From positions 1-64,000 of the forward strand of contig ONBC01000004.1 of assembly GCA_900315955.1 (NCBI GenBank): a DNA stretch of 64,000 nt, read 5' to 3'. The notes under the pieces are model-generated. The model made no database searches. It saw nothing but the letters and a program-made list of their open reading frames with translations, and was not told where the DNA came from. Below are positions 16,797 through 26,339 of the stretch, in pieces (position 1 is the stretch's first letter; each line of letters opens with the position of its first letter). The position numbers were made by a program, and so were the translations under genes. Source of the DNA: an uncultured Prevotella sp. (GTDB taxonomy: Bacteria > Bacteroidota > Bacteroidia > Bacteroidales > Bacteroidaceae).

Positions 16797-18200
16797 ATGC
16801 GAACAGTCTTCTTTTTGTCACTCTTCTTTTCCTTTGCTTGCTCTCTGTCAGCAAAAGACAAGGCTTTTCATCAGGTGGCGCTAAAAAAGAGTTTCATCTA
16901 CCGCCTTTATCTCAAGGATAAAAACCACTCGCCTTTTTCGCTCAGCCGTCCTGATGCCTTTCTTTCCCAACGGGCCATTGACAGGCGCAGGCAGCAAGGC
17001 ATTTCCGTTGATTCCACGGACCTGCCGGTATCGCCTGCTTATTTAGAGAGCGTCAGAAGCGCAGGACTGACGGTGATGGGAACCAGCCGATGGCACAACA
17101 CGATTGTCGTTGCGTCGCCCACAGACAATGTAAGTGAAGTGACTCAAAAACTTCCGTTCGTCAGTCGGTGCCTTAAGCTCTATGTCTCTCCCGACTCTAT
17201 GCTTTTTATTCCCCGTTCAGACGTAGGCCATCTGATGCTTAAAGATACCGTGTCGCATTCAACGTATGGTGCCGGTTGGAAACAGATCAAGCCTGTCAAT
17301 GGTCACAAACTCCATGAATTGGGATTCAAAGGCAAAGGAAAGTTGATTGCCATTCTCGACGCGGGCTTTCATAACGCTGACAGAATTCCGGCCTTGAAAG
17401 CTATTTCTGTCGTAGCGACCGCCGACTTCGCGCCGCGCCGTACACAAAGTATCTATGCAGAGCATTATCATGGCGCGATGGTGCTCTCGGTCATGGGTGC
17501 CAATCAGCGGGGTAAGTTGATCGGCACGGCTCCGGAGGCCGACTATGCGCTGATACGCACGGAGGACACAAACACTGAGACACGGGCCGAGGAAGATTCG
17601 TGGACGATGGGGGCCGAATATGCTGACTCTATCGGCGCAGACCTGATCAATTCTTCGTTAGGTTATATCCATTGGGACGGCGACTCTATCGGTCCAGACT
17701 ACCGCGACTTGAACGGTCGCACGACGTTTGTCAGTCAGACGGCCTCTATGTTGGCTTCCAAGGGTATCGTGCTTTGCAATGCAGCAGGAAACGAAGGAAG
17801 CACCCAATGGCATAAGATCAGTGTTCCCGCCGATGCGGACGACATACTCACGGTCGGAGCCGTGGACGCGGACAGCACGATCGCGCTCTTCTCCAGCCTC
17901 GGTCCTTCGCAAGACGGACGTGTCAAGCCCGATGTCTGCGGTCCGGGTGTCGGCGTGACGGTTATTGATGGTGCCGGAACACTGACGACGAACAACGGAA
18001 CATCCTTTGCCTCGCCTATCATCTGCGGGCTTGTGGCTTGCCTTTGGCAGGCACTTCCCGGCTTAAATGCCCGGCAAATTCTTCATGTCGTAAGATCTTC
18101 AGCCGACAGATATCAGTGGCCTGACAATGTCTTTGGCTATGGCATACCCGACTTTATGAAAGCCTACAACATCGGTAAGACCTTTAATCCAAAACGATAG
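16797..18200 (+). CDS. Secreted subtilisin-like serine peptidase (S8)
   Basis: A 467-residue exported protease. A signal peptide (about 1-19) is followed by a propeptide-like region (20-165) and an S8 domain with Asp188 (AILDAGF), His225 (HYHGAMVLS), the oxyanion Asn331 (AAGNEG) and Ser402 (NNGTSFASP), so the triad is complete. The chain ends shortly after the catalytic domain (YNIGKTFNPKR) with no type IX secretion C-terminal domain, so a periplasmic or loosely secreted location is likely. It stands alone with its own promoter. The biological substrate is unknown. Confidence 0.92.
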   Translation: MRTVFFLSLFFSFACSLSAKDKAFHQVALKKSFIYRLYLKDKNHSPFSLSRPDAFLSQRAIDRRRQQGISVDSTDLPVSPAYLESVRSAGLTVMGTSRWHNTIVVASPTDNVSEVTQKLPFVSRCLKLYVSPDSMLFIPRSDVGHLMLKDTVSHSTYGAGWKQIKPVNGHKLHELGFKGKGKLIAILDAGFHNADRIPALKAISVVATADFAPRRTQSIYAEHYHGAMVLSVMGANQRGKLIGTAPEADYALIRTEDTNTETRAEEDSWTMGAEYADSIGADLINSSLGYIHWDGDSIGPDYRDLNGRTTFVSQTASMLASKGIVLCNAAGNEGSTQWHKISVPADADDILTVGAVDADSTIALFSSLGPSQDGRVKPDVCGPGVGVTVIDGAGTLTTNNGTSFASPIICGLVACLWQALPGLNARQILHVVRSSADRYQWPDNVFGYGIPDFMKAYNIGKTFNPKR

Positions 18201-18320
18201 GATTGTTCTTTCTTCAATTTTAAGACACGGTCGGGCATAGAATAGGCTTCCCGATAACTTGACGGAAAAATATTTAGAAAAATAATCAGAGAAAAAGAAT
18301 AGAACTAATTGTTTTTTTAT

Positions 18321-18328
18321 TACCTTTG
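18321..18328 (+). promoter_or_regulatory. Promoter of rho
   Basis: TACCTTTG is 86 bases before the rho ATG, which leaves a leader of about 80 bases in which Rho could bind its own message. No obvious structure is seen in it. Confidence 0.5.
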
Positions 18329-18414
18329 CAGCATTAATTAGACTTATTGAAGACATTTCTATTTCTTTGGAAGTGTTGGTCTTATTTTGAAAATCAATAT
18401 TTCACATATTATAT

Positions 18415-20409
18415 ATGTATAGCAAAGACGAATTATCTGCCAAGAGCATGGAGGAGCTTGGAGAAATTGCTAAGTCGCTTGAGCTTAATCCGGATGACTA
18501 TGGCAAGCAAGAAGATCTTGTATATGCCATTCTTGACAGGCAGGCAGAGGTAGAGGGAAGCAAGAACCCTATCAAAGACAATCGCCGTAAGCGAAGCACG
18601 AAAGCAACAGCTAAGGAACAGGAGAAGTCGTTGTTCCCTGATGTCACCGACGCGGAACAGCTTCTCGCCGAGTTGGAGAATACACTTAAAAATCAGCCTA
18701 AGCACAGAGGCCCGAAGACGAAGAAAGAGCGTGATCTGATGAAACAGATCGATGCTTTGAAAAAACATATCGCCGCTACGGCCTCTAAGACTGCCACCGA
18801 GCCGGTTGCAGAACTTTCTTCAGAACCTGCTTCAGAACCTGCTGCGGGAGATCAGACTGAGGCTCCGGCTGCAACGGCTCCGACCGATCAGACTGAAGAA
18901 CAGCAAGACAGCGCTACGGATCTGATAGAAGAGCCGGAAGAAGGTACAAACAAGATTGCTGAGCTACAGGCCAGGATCAATGCCCACAACGAAGCTGCAA
19001 GAGCAGAGGACGAAACGGAAGGACAGCAGGACGCCCAGGAGGCTGATGAGGCTGATCAGGAACAGGCTCCTGAAGACGATGATGCTGTGTGGGAAGGAGA
19101 CCCCGGAGATGGAACAGACTTTATTACGGTCGTCGACTTACCGGTCGAAGATCAGGGTATCACCCCCAACTATGATATGTTTGATCATCCTACGACAGGC
19201 CCCGCCTTCGTCCATCAGCCTCAGGAGATAGAAGAGATGCCTCCCGCACCGCTCGTCAACGATACGGAAGAACCTGAACCATTCGATTTCACCGATCTGA
19301 TTACGGCAAACGGCGTGTTGGAGGTGATGCCGGACGGATATGGCTTCCTGCGCTCCAGCGACTATAATTATCTTTCTTCGCCTGATGATGTCTATGTACC
19401 TAATAATCAGGTGCGCAGATATGGCTTGAAGACCGGAGACGTGATTGAGGCCCGCGTGCGTCCGCCTCACGAGGGTGAGAAGTTCTTCCCGATGACAAGC
19501 ATCGTTTCTATTAATGGCCGCCAGCCGGAAGAGATTCGTGACCGTGTGCCCTTCGAAAACCTTACTCCGCTCTTCCCCGATGAGAAGTTTAACCTCACTG
19601 GCGATCCCGCAACCACGAATCTCTCTACACGCATTGTTGATCTCTTTGCGCCGATCGGTAAAGGCCAGCGTGCGCTGATCGTAGCCCAGCCTAAGACCGG
19701 TAAGACAATCTTGATGAAGAACATCGCCAACGCCATCGCTGCCAACCATCCGGAGGCTTACCTGATGATGCTTCTCATCGATGAGCGCCCTGAGGAGGTG
19801 ACGGATATGTCGCGTACGGTAAATGCGGAAGTGATTGCCTCAACCTTCGACGAGCCCGCTGAGCGTCACGTGAAGATTGCCGGAATCGTATTGGAGAAGG
19901 CTAAGCGTATGGTAGAATGCGGGCACGATGTTGTCATCTTCCTCGACTCTATCACGCGTCTTGCGCGTGCCTACAACACCGTGTCTCCGGCATCGGGTAA
20001 GGTATTGACCGGTGGTGTGGATGCCAACGCATTGCAGAAGCCGAAGCGCTTCTTTGGTGCAGCACGAAATATCGAGGGAGGAGGATCGTTGACGATTATC
20101 GCTACGGCGCTTATCGATACCGGTTCCAAGATGGACGAGGTGATCTTCGAGGAGTTCAAGGGTACAGGTAACATGGAGCTCCAGCTCGATCGCAGCCTCT
20201 CCAACAAGCGTATCTTCCCCGCTGTTAACCTCGTGGCTTCAAGCACGCGCCGTGACGATCTCCTTCAGGACAAGATAACGCTCGACCGGATGTGGATTCT
20301 CCGCAAATATATAGCTGACATGAATCCGATAGAGGCCATGAACACCATTCACGACCGGATGCAACACACACGGAACAACATCGAGTTCCTGGCTTCTATG
20401 AACGGATAA
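18415..20409 (+). CDS. rho: Transcription termination factor Rho, long Bacteroidetes form
   Basis: A 664-residue hexameric RNA translocase that ends transcription. The N-terminal Rho helix bundle (about 1-45) is separated from the RNA-binding cold-shock domain (about 295-365, [15 protein letters not shown]) by about 240 residues of low-complexity sequence rich in Glu, Asp, Ala, Gln and Pro. The motor domain has Walker A PKTGKT at 426-431, the DER segment ([13 protein letters not shown]) and the Q/R-loop region, and ends [12 protein letters not shown]. coli Rho has about 420 residues. The large disordered insertion is known in Bacteroides Rho, where it drives condensate formation in the gut. 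Here the insertion is mainly acidic. Full length. Confidence 0.97.
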   Translation: MYSKDELSAKSMEELGEIAKSLELNPDDYGKQEDLVYAILDRQAEVEGSKNPIKDNRRKRSTKATAKEQEKSLFPDVTDAEQLLAELENTLKNQPKHRGPKTKKERDLMKQIDALKKHIAATASKTATEPVAELSSEPASEPAAGDQTEAPAATAPTDQTEEQQDSATDLIEEPEEGTNKIAELQARINAHNEAARAEDETEGQQDAQEADEADQEQAPEDDDAVWEGDPGDGTDFITVVDLPVEDQGITPNYDMFDHPTTGPAFVHQPQEIEEMPPAPLVNDTEEPEPFDFTDLITANGVLEVMPDGYGFLRSSDYNYLSSPDDVYVPNNQVRRYGLKTGDVIEARVRPPHEGEKFFPMTSIVSINGRQPEEIRDRVPFENLTPLFPDEKFNLTGDPATTNLSTRIVDLFAPIGKGQRALIVAQPKTGKTILMKNIANAIAANHPEAYLMMLLIDERPEEVTDMSRTVNAEVIASTFDEPAERHVKIAGIVLEKAKRMVECGHDVVIFLDSITRLARAYNTVSPASGKVLTGGVDANALQKPKRFFGAARNIEGGGSLTIIATALIDTGSKMDEVIFEEFKGTGNMELQLDRSLSNKRIFPAVNLVASSTRRDDLLQDKITLDRMWILRKYIADMNPIEAMNTIHDRMQHTRNNIEFLASMNG

Positions 20410-20416
20410 TAATATT

Positions 20417-20529
20417 AGAAGTTCGGAAGACAAGAAGTCCGGAAGTCCTGTCAAATGCTTGAGTATCTGGTAATCAGGTATAGCAAAAGTAATGACAGGA
20501 CTTTCGGACTTCTTATTTTCTGAACTTCT
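20417..20529. repeat. Palindromic GAAGTCCGGAAGT repeat, copy 1
   Basis: An intergenic palindrome between the convergent rho and TPR genes. A 20-bp arm at 20434-20453 pairs with 20493-20512 (one mismatch), with an additional AGAAGTTC/GAACTTCT outer stem (20417-20424 with 20522-20529). The loop holds CTGGTAATCAGG, itself a small hairpin. It may serve as a bidirectional terminator. Related copies are at 28784 and 55652. Confidence 0.85.
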
Positions 20530-20552
20530 GGATTATCTGCGTCCTCAAACAG

Positions 20553-22730
20553 CTACATCCCTGCCATGATCGCCCGGTCAGTCAAATCAATCTGATAAGT
20601 GTCAAGCAATGCAGTATCTTCCTTGAACTTATCCGAAAGCGGCTTGTCGGGAAGCAGCGCTTTGGCTTTGCCAAACAATTGTGCGGCCTCCTTGATCTTC
20701 CTGTTAAACCATGCGCAGTAGCCGGCATTCAGATAGTCGGCAGCCTCTGGTTTATCCAAGCATAAGAGCTCACGATAGAACTTTGCCGCCTTGTCAAGTT
20801 GCTTTGTGCAAAGCAATGCCCAGGCAAGCACACGCTTGACATCCGCATTGTTCTGATCCTGATAATAGAGCTCATACAGAATCTTGACAGCCTCATCCGC
20901 CCGATCGTCATTGATGAGCGCGATGGCCTCATTCATGGGGTAGAGCTCTTTCCCGGGAAAGAGTACCGACAACTGTCTGTAGAGCTTGGAAGCCTGGGCG
21001 TAGTGGGCACAGCGGAACGATGCCAATGCATACCCTTTGAGAGCTTTCTCTTTGCCTCCCTCGATGTTATAGGCTTTTGCAAACAAAGTCTCGGCTTGTC
21101 CATAATGGCCTTCCTTCAACGCGATGCGGGCAGCTAAGAGATTGTCATTCAACCTGTTCTCATCAAAATAAATATTGAGCATCACCTTTGCCTCAATAAA
21201 CAGCCTGCGTCTCAGCAGGAAGGTCACAACGCTGATTGCCCCGTCGTGCAAGGCACTGACGAACAACGGATTGTCTAAAAAGAGCTTATTGTCCTTGTGG
21301 CTGAATGGATCTCTGAAAGCCCTGCGGCTGTCGTTGATGCGGAAAAAACGGTATAGATCTTGAAGATATTGGCGGCGATAGAAGGCCGGCGTGTTGATGA
21401 TGCCTTCGGCTCCGGGAACCTCCATGGCCACATTGTTGCCCAACATCTCTTTGATATTATCGGGAAGTTGCGCATAGACAGTGGACATAGCCAAGGCGAA
21501 ACTATATTTGTCCGAATCACAGAACGGCATGCTCGACAGTAGGGAGGTCATGAACTTCGCTTCCCGGATCGTCTCAGGGATCTGCTCGAGCCCGGGATGC
21601 TGGATATAGAACGGCGTGAACCAATTGGCGGGGGTATAAAAGAAGCCGAACCGCTTCATCTTCGAAAATCCGCCAAAGTAGATGTCCGCACCGTGTTTTT
21701 GCATGTCCGAAATCTTACGCATGCTCTCTTCCAGCTCTTCCAACTTCCGGTCACTGTTGTCGCCATGAAGAATCTCATCCATCGGGTTCTCATCTTTCTC
21801 GCGGATACCGAACCGGGTAATCTCAAGGTTCTGATTCTTCATGATATTAGGAATGACATCGCGCTCCAAAGTTTGTGTGTCCTGCTCAGCTGTCAGACAA
21901 TAGACGACCTGCATCTGCAGCTGGATCAGCTCCTCGCGGAAGTTGTCATCCTTCAACAGTTGGCTGACATTGCGTGAGATTTCCGGGAACAGCCGGTAAT
22001 CGCCCTTGTCCAATGCGAACACCCAGCCGATAAGCGCACGCTGCTTCAGTTTTTCATCTGTTGCTTCCCGGTATATCTTCAGCAGCAGCGTCACCTTCGC
22101 GGCATCGGGGGAGAGCAGCGCCGCCATCATCACAGCAGCACAGAGCGTGAGTGCGTCTGTGATGTCGATGGTGGGAGAAAGAATGAGGTCAGCTATGTCA
22201 GAGGCATAGTCATTGCTCCATTGATGTGCGACAACGATATCCGTGAAAGCCTTGGAGATGACATTCAGGCGTTGCTCATACAATTCTTTGCTCTTCTCTG
22301 CAGCACTCGCTTTCGGTTCGAGGGTTAGCAGGGCGCTGTCAGAGACAAACGCTTCGAGGCGCTCGCGCAAACTGTCCTTATCAAGCTGACCGACCGGCTT
22401 CCCGGCAAGAAGCGGGATCACCGAGGAATCAAATTTGACGCGCGCCTGCAGCACGAGATCTGAAAGAATGCGATAGAGACGGCGCGACAGTTGCTCATAC
22501 AAATGCGGCCGCTGCTTATCCTGATATCCAAGGAGCATGAAGTCGCTCATCATGCGGTAACTGTTGCTGACATCTTCCAGGTCGTCATTGGCCGTGATCG
22601 AATAATCAGCCAACAGTTTGTTCGTTCCTTCAAGTACGGTGGCCAAAGGACAGCCGTCAGCGAGCTGGCTCTGAAGCAAAGCTGCCTGATGAATGTAATC
22701 TTTCCAGTTGGTAGAATCGAGTTTAGCCAT
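20553..22730 (-). CDS. Large tetratricopeptide-repeat protein
   Basis: A 725-residue soluble protein of unknown role. The C-terminal third (about 530-690) shows TPR-like helix pairs such as EGHYGQAETLFAKAYNIEGG, LASFRCAHYAQASKLYRQLS and LLCTKQLDKAAKFYRELLCL, arguing for a protein-binding scaffold. The N-terminal part is helical without a motif I know. No signal peptide is seen. I chose the ATG at 22730, one base after the stop of the upstream lipoprotein gene. An in-frame ATG at 22781 inside that gene is less likely. It is the last gene of the radA-queC minus-strand operon and converges on rho. Confidence 0.8.
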   Translation of the reverse strand: MAKLDSTNWKDYIHQAALLQSQLADGCPLATVLEGTNKLLADYSITANDDLEDVSNSYRMMSDFMLLGYQDKQRPHLYEQLSRRLYRILSDLVLQARVKFDSSVIPLLAGKPVGQLDKDSLRERLEAFVSDSALLTLEPKASAAEKSKELYEQRLNVISKAFTDIVVAHQWSNDYASDIADLILSPTIDITDALTLCAAVMMAALLSPDAAKVTLLLKIYREATDEKLKQRALIGWVFALDKGDYRLFPEISRNVSQLLKDDNFREELIQLQMQVVYCLTAEQDTQTLERDVIPNIMKNQNLEITRFGIREKDENPMDEILHGDNSDRKLEELEESMRKISDMQKHGADIYFGGFSKMKRFGFFYTPANWFTPFYIQHPGLEQIPETIREAKFMTSLLSSMPFCDSDKYSFALAMSTVYAQLPDNIKEMLGNNVAMEVPGAEGIINTPAFYRRQYLQDLYRFFRINDSRRAFRDPFSHKDNKLFLDNPLFVSALHDGAISVVTFLLRRRLFIEAKVMLNIYFDENRLNDNLLAARIALKEGHYGQAETLFAKAYNIEGGKEKALKGYALASFRCAHYAQASKLYRQLSVLFPGKELYPMNEAIALINDDRADEAVKILYELYYQDQNNADVKRVLAWALLCTKQLDKAAKFYRELLCLDKPEAADYLNAGYCAWFNRKIKEAAQLFGKAKALLPDKPLSDKFKEDTALLDTYQIDLTDRAIMAGM

Positions 22731-22731
22731 A

Positions 22732-23667
22732 TTAGTGTCTTTTAGCAATGGCGATGTCATGAGCCCGTGGAGGCGTGACATGGCTGAACCTTAATTGGGG
22801 CAATGCCTTGATCGTCTTGAGATCAGCACTTGTATATTTGCTGATGATAGCGGCATAAGGCAAGAAGCCGTTCTTGTTGATCGAGTCGACAGCCATGTTA
22901 TAGACCTTGACAAAAGCCTTGAGCTGTTGCTGTCTGCGTTTATCCTTGAGCGCTTTTTCGCGGAACGCGATGACACCCATGCGCACATTCTTGTCGCGGC
23001 TGTCCATGAGCATGGGGTTGCCATAGAGCCTTGCTGTAGTGGCCTGGGGCTCCGTAAAGAGCGCAGCATCCATCTCGTTGTTGAGAATCATCTTTATCCG
23101 GGTGCGCGGGTCATTGATCTGAATCTTATACACGTCGTATTTCGGCCGCGCGCTGTCGATGGCGTAATCGGCCAGATAATCTGTAACCGAGAACCGCGCC
23201 ATGGCGATCATCTTGTCGGAGAGCTGCTTGAGCTCCTTGATACGTGCAATGCGGTTGGTATAGAGTTGCCAATAACTGTTCGTGGCCGTGACGTACCTCA
23301 GCTCAATGCCTTCTTTCTTCAATCGCTCCGTACGTATCAGGTCGCTGACAAAGCCTTCCACATATCCACCTCTGATCAGCGTGTCGCAATCGATCTGTCC
23401 GCCCCGTTGCTTGAGGTGCACATCCACTCCATTCTTTACGAACATGCTGTCCTCAACCCCGATGAACAGAGGCAGACCGTCAAGCGTGGGCGTGACGGCA
23501 ATTTTCAGTGCCAGGCTGTCTTCGCGTCGCAACTGTTCCTTCGACGCTCTTTCCTCCTGTTTCTTTTCCTCATAACTCTTGTTGCAAGCCGACAAGATGG
23601 AGGAAACCAACACGAGCCCCATCAGCCAGGAGAAAGCGAGGTTGAGCTGATTTCTGTTATTCCTCAT
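22732..23667 (-). CDS. NMT1/THI5-like substrate-binding lipoprotein
   Basis: A 311-residue lipoprotein of the periplasmic-binding-protein type II fold that includes ThiY, SsuA and TauA. A signal peptide ends in LSAC with Cys28 lipidated. A charged linker (EEKKQEERASKEQLRRED) precedes the binding domain, which starts LKIAVTPTLDGLPLFIGVED and contains GYVEGFVSDLIRTERLKKEG. The ATG at 23667 overlaps the last codons of queC by 11 bases. No ABC permease or ATPase gene is near, so its partner transporter, if any, is elsewhere. The ligand is unknown. Confidence 0.8.
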   Translation of the reverse strand: MRNNRNQLNLAFSWLMGLVLVSSILSACNKSYEEKKQEERASKEQLRREDSLALKIAVTPTLDGLPLFIGVEDSMFVKNGVDVHLKQRGGQIDCDTLIRGGYVEGFVSDLIRTERLKKEGIELRYVTATNSYWQLYTNRIARIKELKQLSDKMIAMARFSVTDYLADYAIDSARPKYDVYKIQINDPRTRIKMILNNEMDAALFTEPQATTARLYGNPMLMDSRDKNVRMGVIAFREKALKDKRRQQQLKAFVKVYNMAVDSINKNGFLPYAAIISKYTSADLKTIKALPQLRFSHVTPPRAHDIAIAKRH

Positions 23668-24310
23668 ATTTTGTCGTATCAATGATTCCGGCCTCGCGTA
23701 AGGCTTCTTTCCGCTCGCGGCATGTACCGCACTTTCCGCAGTGCTTCTCGCCTCCTTTGTAGCAGCTCCAAGTCTCACTGTAGTCAATGCCGAGTGCCTT
23801 TCCGTGACGCGCAATGTCAGCTTTTGTGATGTTGGTATAGGGTGCCCACACCTCGACGTTCTCATAGGTGCCGGCCTGTGAAGCGGCCGATATTGCCTTG
23901 ACAAACTCGGGACGGCAATCGGGATAGATGGCATGGTCGCCGCCATGATTGGCCATCATCACATACTTGAGGTGGTTTGATTCGGCCAGGCCTACGGCGA
24001 TGGAGAGCATGATGCCGTTGCGGAACGGGACTACCGTCGACTTCATGTTCTCGTCGTCATAGTTGCCCTCAGGGATCGCTTCGGCTCCCTCAAGCAGGCT
24101 CGACTTGAAATACTTGTGCATGAAACCTAAGTCGATGGTGATGTGTGGAATGCCCAGACGCTTGCAATGCAGTTCTGCAAAAGGGATCTCGCGCGCATTG
24201 TGGTTGCTGCCATAGTTGAACGATACGCCTAACGCAATCCGGTCTTTATATTCGTACAGCATCGTGATAGAATCCATTCCGCCGCTGACGATAATGATAC
24301 TGTCTTTCAT
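23657..24310 (-). CDS. queC: 7-cyano-7-deazaguanine synthase QueC
   Basis: A 217-residue enzyme that converts 7-carboxy-7-deazaguanine to preQ0 with ammonia and ATP, in queuosine synthesis. The PP-loop SGGMDS is at 9-14 and the four zinc cysteines are visible as Cys183, Cys191, Cys194 and Cys197 (CYKGGEKHCGKCGTC). Full length. It lies 27 bases after radA in the same operon. tgt, which uses a later product of the pathway, is at 33.4-34.5 kb. queD, queE and queF are not in the window. Confidence 0.96.
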   Translation of the reverse strand: MKDSIIIVSGGMDSITMLYEYKDRIALGVSFNYGSNHNAREIPFAELHCKRLGIPHITIDLGFMHKYFKSSLLEGAEAIPEGNYDDENMKSTVVPFRNGIMLSIAVGLAESNHLKYVMMANHGGDHAIYPDCRPEFVKAISAASQAGTYENVEVWAPYTNITKADIARHGKALGIDYSETWSCYKGGEKHCGKCGTCRERKEALREAGIIDTTKYEE

Positions 24311-24337
24311 GGATTGATATTTACTATTGATTTTTAA

Positions 24338-25747
24338 TTAAGAATTGAATAATGCTCTCAACGCTTCCTCCACTTTCTTCACGGGGTGAAGCTGAATAGC
24401 GTATTTTTGTGGATTGATACCTTTCAGATTGTAAGCCGGGAGAATGATGTGCTTGAATCCGAGCTTTTCGGCTTCAGCGATGCGTTGCTCGACACGGCTC
24501 ACGGGTCTCACCTCGCCGCTCAATCCTACCTCTCCGCACATGCACCAGCCCGTCTCTATCGGGGTGTCTACATTGCTCGACAACACCGCGGCAATGACAC
24601 TGAGATCCATCGCCATGTCGGTGACTTTCAGTCCTCCAGCGATATTGAGGAACACGTCTTTCTGCATCAACTTGAAGCCTACGCGCTTCTCAAGAACAGC
24701 AAGCAGCATGTTCAGCCGTCGCTGGTCAAAGCCTGTGGCGGAGCGCTGTGGCGTGCCGTAAGCTGCTGAAGAAACGAGTGCCTGAGTCTCAACGAGGAAA
24801 GGACGCACGCCTTCAATCGTAGAGCTGATGGCCACACCCGAGAGCCCCTCATGATCCTCAGTCAGCAAGAGCTCGGAAGGATTGGAGACCGCCCGCAACC
24901 CATCTTGCCGCATCTCATAAATGCCGAGCTCCGACGTGCTTCCGAAGCGGTTCTTAATGCTTCTCAAGATTCTGTAGACATAGTGCTGGTCCCCCTCAAA
25001 CTGGATCACGGTATCTACGATATGTTCCAATATCTTCGGTCCGGCCAAAGTACCTTCCTTGTTGATATGGCCGATGAGCAGGACCGGCACTCCGCTGCTC
25101 TTGGCAAAACGCAGCAATGATGCCGCGCATTCACGCACCTGGGAGATGCTGCCCGGGGAAGAGTCGACCTGATCGGTGGAGATGGTCTGGATTGAGTCGA
25201 CGACAACTAACTTCGGTTGAAGTTCCTGGATGCCTGCATAGATCTTCTCCAAGGATGTTTCGCAGAGGATAAAGACATTGTCGCTCACAGTTTTCTGAAT
25301 GCGTTCAGCCCTCATCTTGATCTGATGCGCGCTCTCCTCGCCGCTGACGTAAAGTATCGGCATATTCTCCATTCCGAGAATGGTTTGCAAGGTGAGTGTC
25401 GACTTGCCTATTCCTGGCTCACCGCCTAAAAGTACGATACTTCCCGGTACGATGCCTCCGCCAAGCACTCTGTTAAGCTCAACGTCGTGGGTGTCGATCC
25501 TCGGAGCATCCTCCAAAGGAATCTCTTTCAGGCGCAGGGGCTTGCTCTCGCCATGCGGAACGAGCCCCTTGCCGCCTCCACGGCGTAACGTTGCGGCCGT
25601 GTTGCGGGCGTTCATGGAGCCGTAGTCAGCATCCACCTTGATCTCCTTGAAACTGTCCCATTCACCGCAGGATGGGCATCGGCCAAGCCATTTGGCCGAC
25701 TCATAGCCGCAGTTGCTGCAGACAAACATCGTTTTGTCTTTCGCCAT
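24338..25747 (-). CDS. radA: DNA repair protein RadA/Sms
   Basis: A 469-residue RecA-like ATPase that promotes branch migration during recombination. The N-terminal zinc finger has Cys10, Cys13, Cys24 and Cys27. Walker A GGEPGIGKST lies at 108-117, the RadA-specific KNRFG at 265-269, and the C-terminal half is a Lon-protease-like domain without the protease Ser-Lys pair. Full length. It follows a small lipoprotein gene by 6 bases and precedes queC. Confidence 0.97.
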   Translation of the reverse strand: MAKDKTMFVCSNCGYESAKWLGRCPSCGEWDSFKEIKVDADYGSMNARNTAATLRRGGGKGLVPHGESKPLRLKEIPLEDAPRIDTHDVELNRVLGGGIVPGSIVLLGGEPGIGKSTLTLQTILGMENMPILYVSGEESAHQIKMRAERIQKTVSDNVFILCETSLEKIYAGIQELQPKLVVVDSIQTISTDQVDSSPGSISQVRECAASLLRFAKSSGVPVLLIGHINKEGTLAGPKILEHIVDTVIQFEGDQHYVYRILRSIKNRFGSTSELGIYEMRQDGLRAVSNPSELLLTEDHEGLSGVAISSTIEGVRPFLVETQALVSSAAYGTPQRSATGFDQRRLNMLLAVLEKRVGFKLMQKDVFLNIAGGLKVTDMAMDLSVIAAVLSSNVDTPIETGWCMCGEVGLSGEVRPVSRVEQRIAEAEKLGFKHIILPAYNLKGINPQKYAIQLHPVKKVEEALRALFNS

Positions 25748-25753
25748 AGCTGT

Positions 25754-26152
25754 TTAGTATTCTTTCTTGGTGAAAGTCTTCTCTATCAACACGCTCCCGC
25801 TCTTCTGCGAACGGAATACATACCGGAAATTATAGCCGGCCTGCTTGTATTCTTTCATACTGGTGTTGTCTTTCAAACTGCCCCGGATAGACGCAACGAT
25901 CTGCTTCCGATTTTTTGCTAAAAACTCCGGATTATCAATCTTTCCCGAGAGCGTGTAATAATAACTAAACGTATGAGTAGCTCGGTCGAAGCCCACACTG
26001 TCAGTGCGCTGATTGTCCTCGAAAGGGGTGGGGCAGTACCGCTCCGTATATTCTTCAGCCGTTTTAGCAGCCAAATCTTCAAGGTTCGTGCGATGACAAC
26101 TTGTCAATGCTAAGGTGGCAAGGGCAAGAATCAATGTCTTCTTCATCATCAT
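25754..26152 (-). CDS. Small hypothetical lipoprotein
   Basis: A 132-residue exported lipoprotein with the lipobox ALTSC (Cys19 counting from the first of three Met codons, any of which may start). The mature part has alternating polar and aromatic residues (RATHTFSYYYTLSGKIDNPE, YNFRYVFRSQKSGSVLIE) suggesting a small beta-rich domain. I do not recognise a family. It is the first gene of the radA operon, and its leader contains a purine-rich repeat tract. Confidence 0.8.
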   Translation of the reverse strand: MMMKKTLILALATLALTSCHRTNLEDLAAKTAEEYTERYCPTPFEDNQRTDSVGFDRATHTFSYYYTLSGKIDNPEFLAKNRKQIVASIRGSLKDNTSMKEYKQAGYNFRYVFRSQKSGSVLIEKTFTKKEY

Positions 26153-26160
26153 TATATTTA

Positions 26161-26250
26161 TAACTCCTATCTTCTACTAACCTCCTCCTGATTCCTTCCT
26201 CCTGATTCCTTCCTCCTTCCTCCTAACTTCTAACTCCTAACTTCTACTAT
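26161..26250. repeat. Purine/pyrimidine tract with GAAGTTAGGAG repeats
   Basis: Read on the minus strand, the leader of the lipoprotein-radA operon contains GAAGTTAGGAGTTA repeats followed by two or three AAGGAATCAGGAGG units, giving several GGAGG strings upstream of the start. The same GAAGTTAGGAG motif is repeated at 45926-46000. Confidence 0.85.
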
Positions 26251-26258
26251 TTTATCCG

Positions 26259-26266
26259 CAAAGTTA
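26259..26266 (-). promoter_or_regulatory. Promoter of the lipoprotein-radA-queC operon
   Basis: Minus-strand TAACTTTG. The implied leader of about 100 bases contains the purine repeat tract. Confidence 0.55.
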
Positions 26267-26309
26267 AGAAAAATATCATTTTTTTTGCCCATAAATTTGA
26301 GTTTTTTCG

Positions 26310-26317
26310 TAACTTTG
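26310..26317 (+). promoter_or_regulatory. Promoter of lepA
   Basis: TAACTTTG is 22 bases before the lepA ATG. It is divergent from the radA operon promoter 44 bases away. Confidence 0.6.
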
Positions 26318-26339
26318 CCTCAAAGATTTCTTAATTCGA

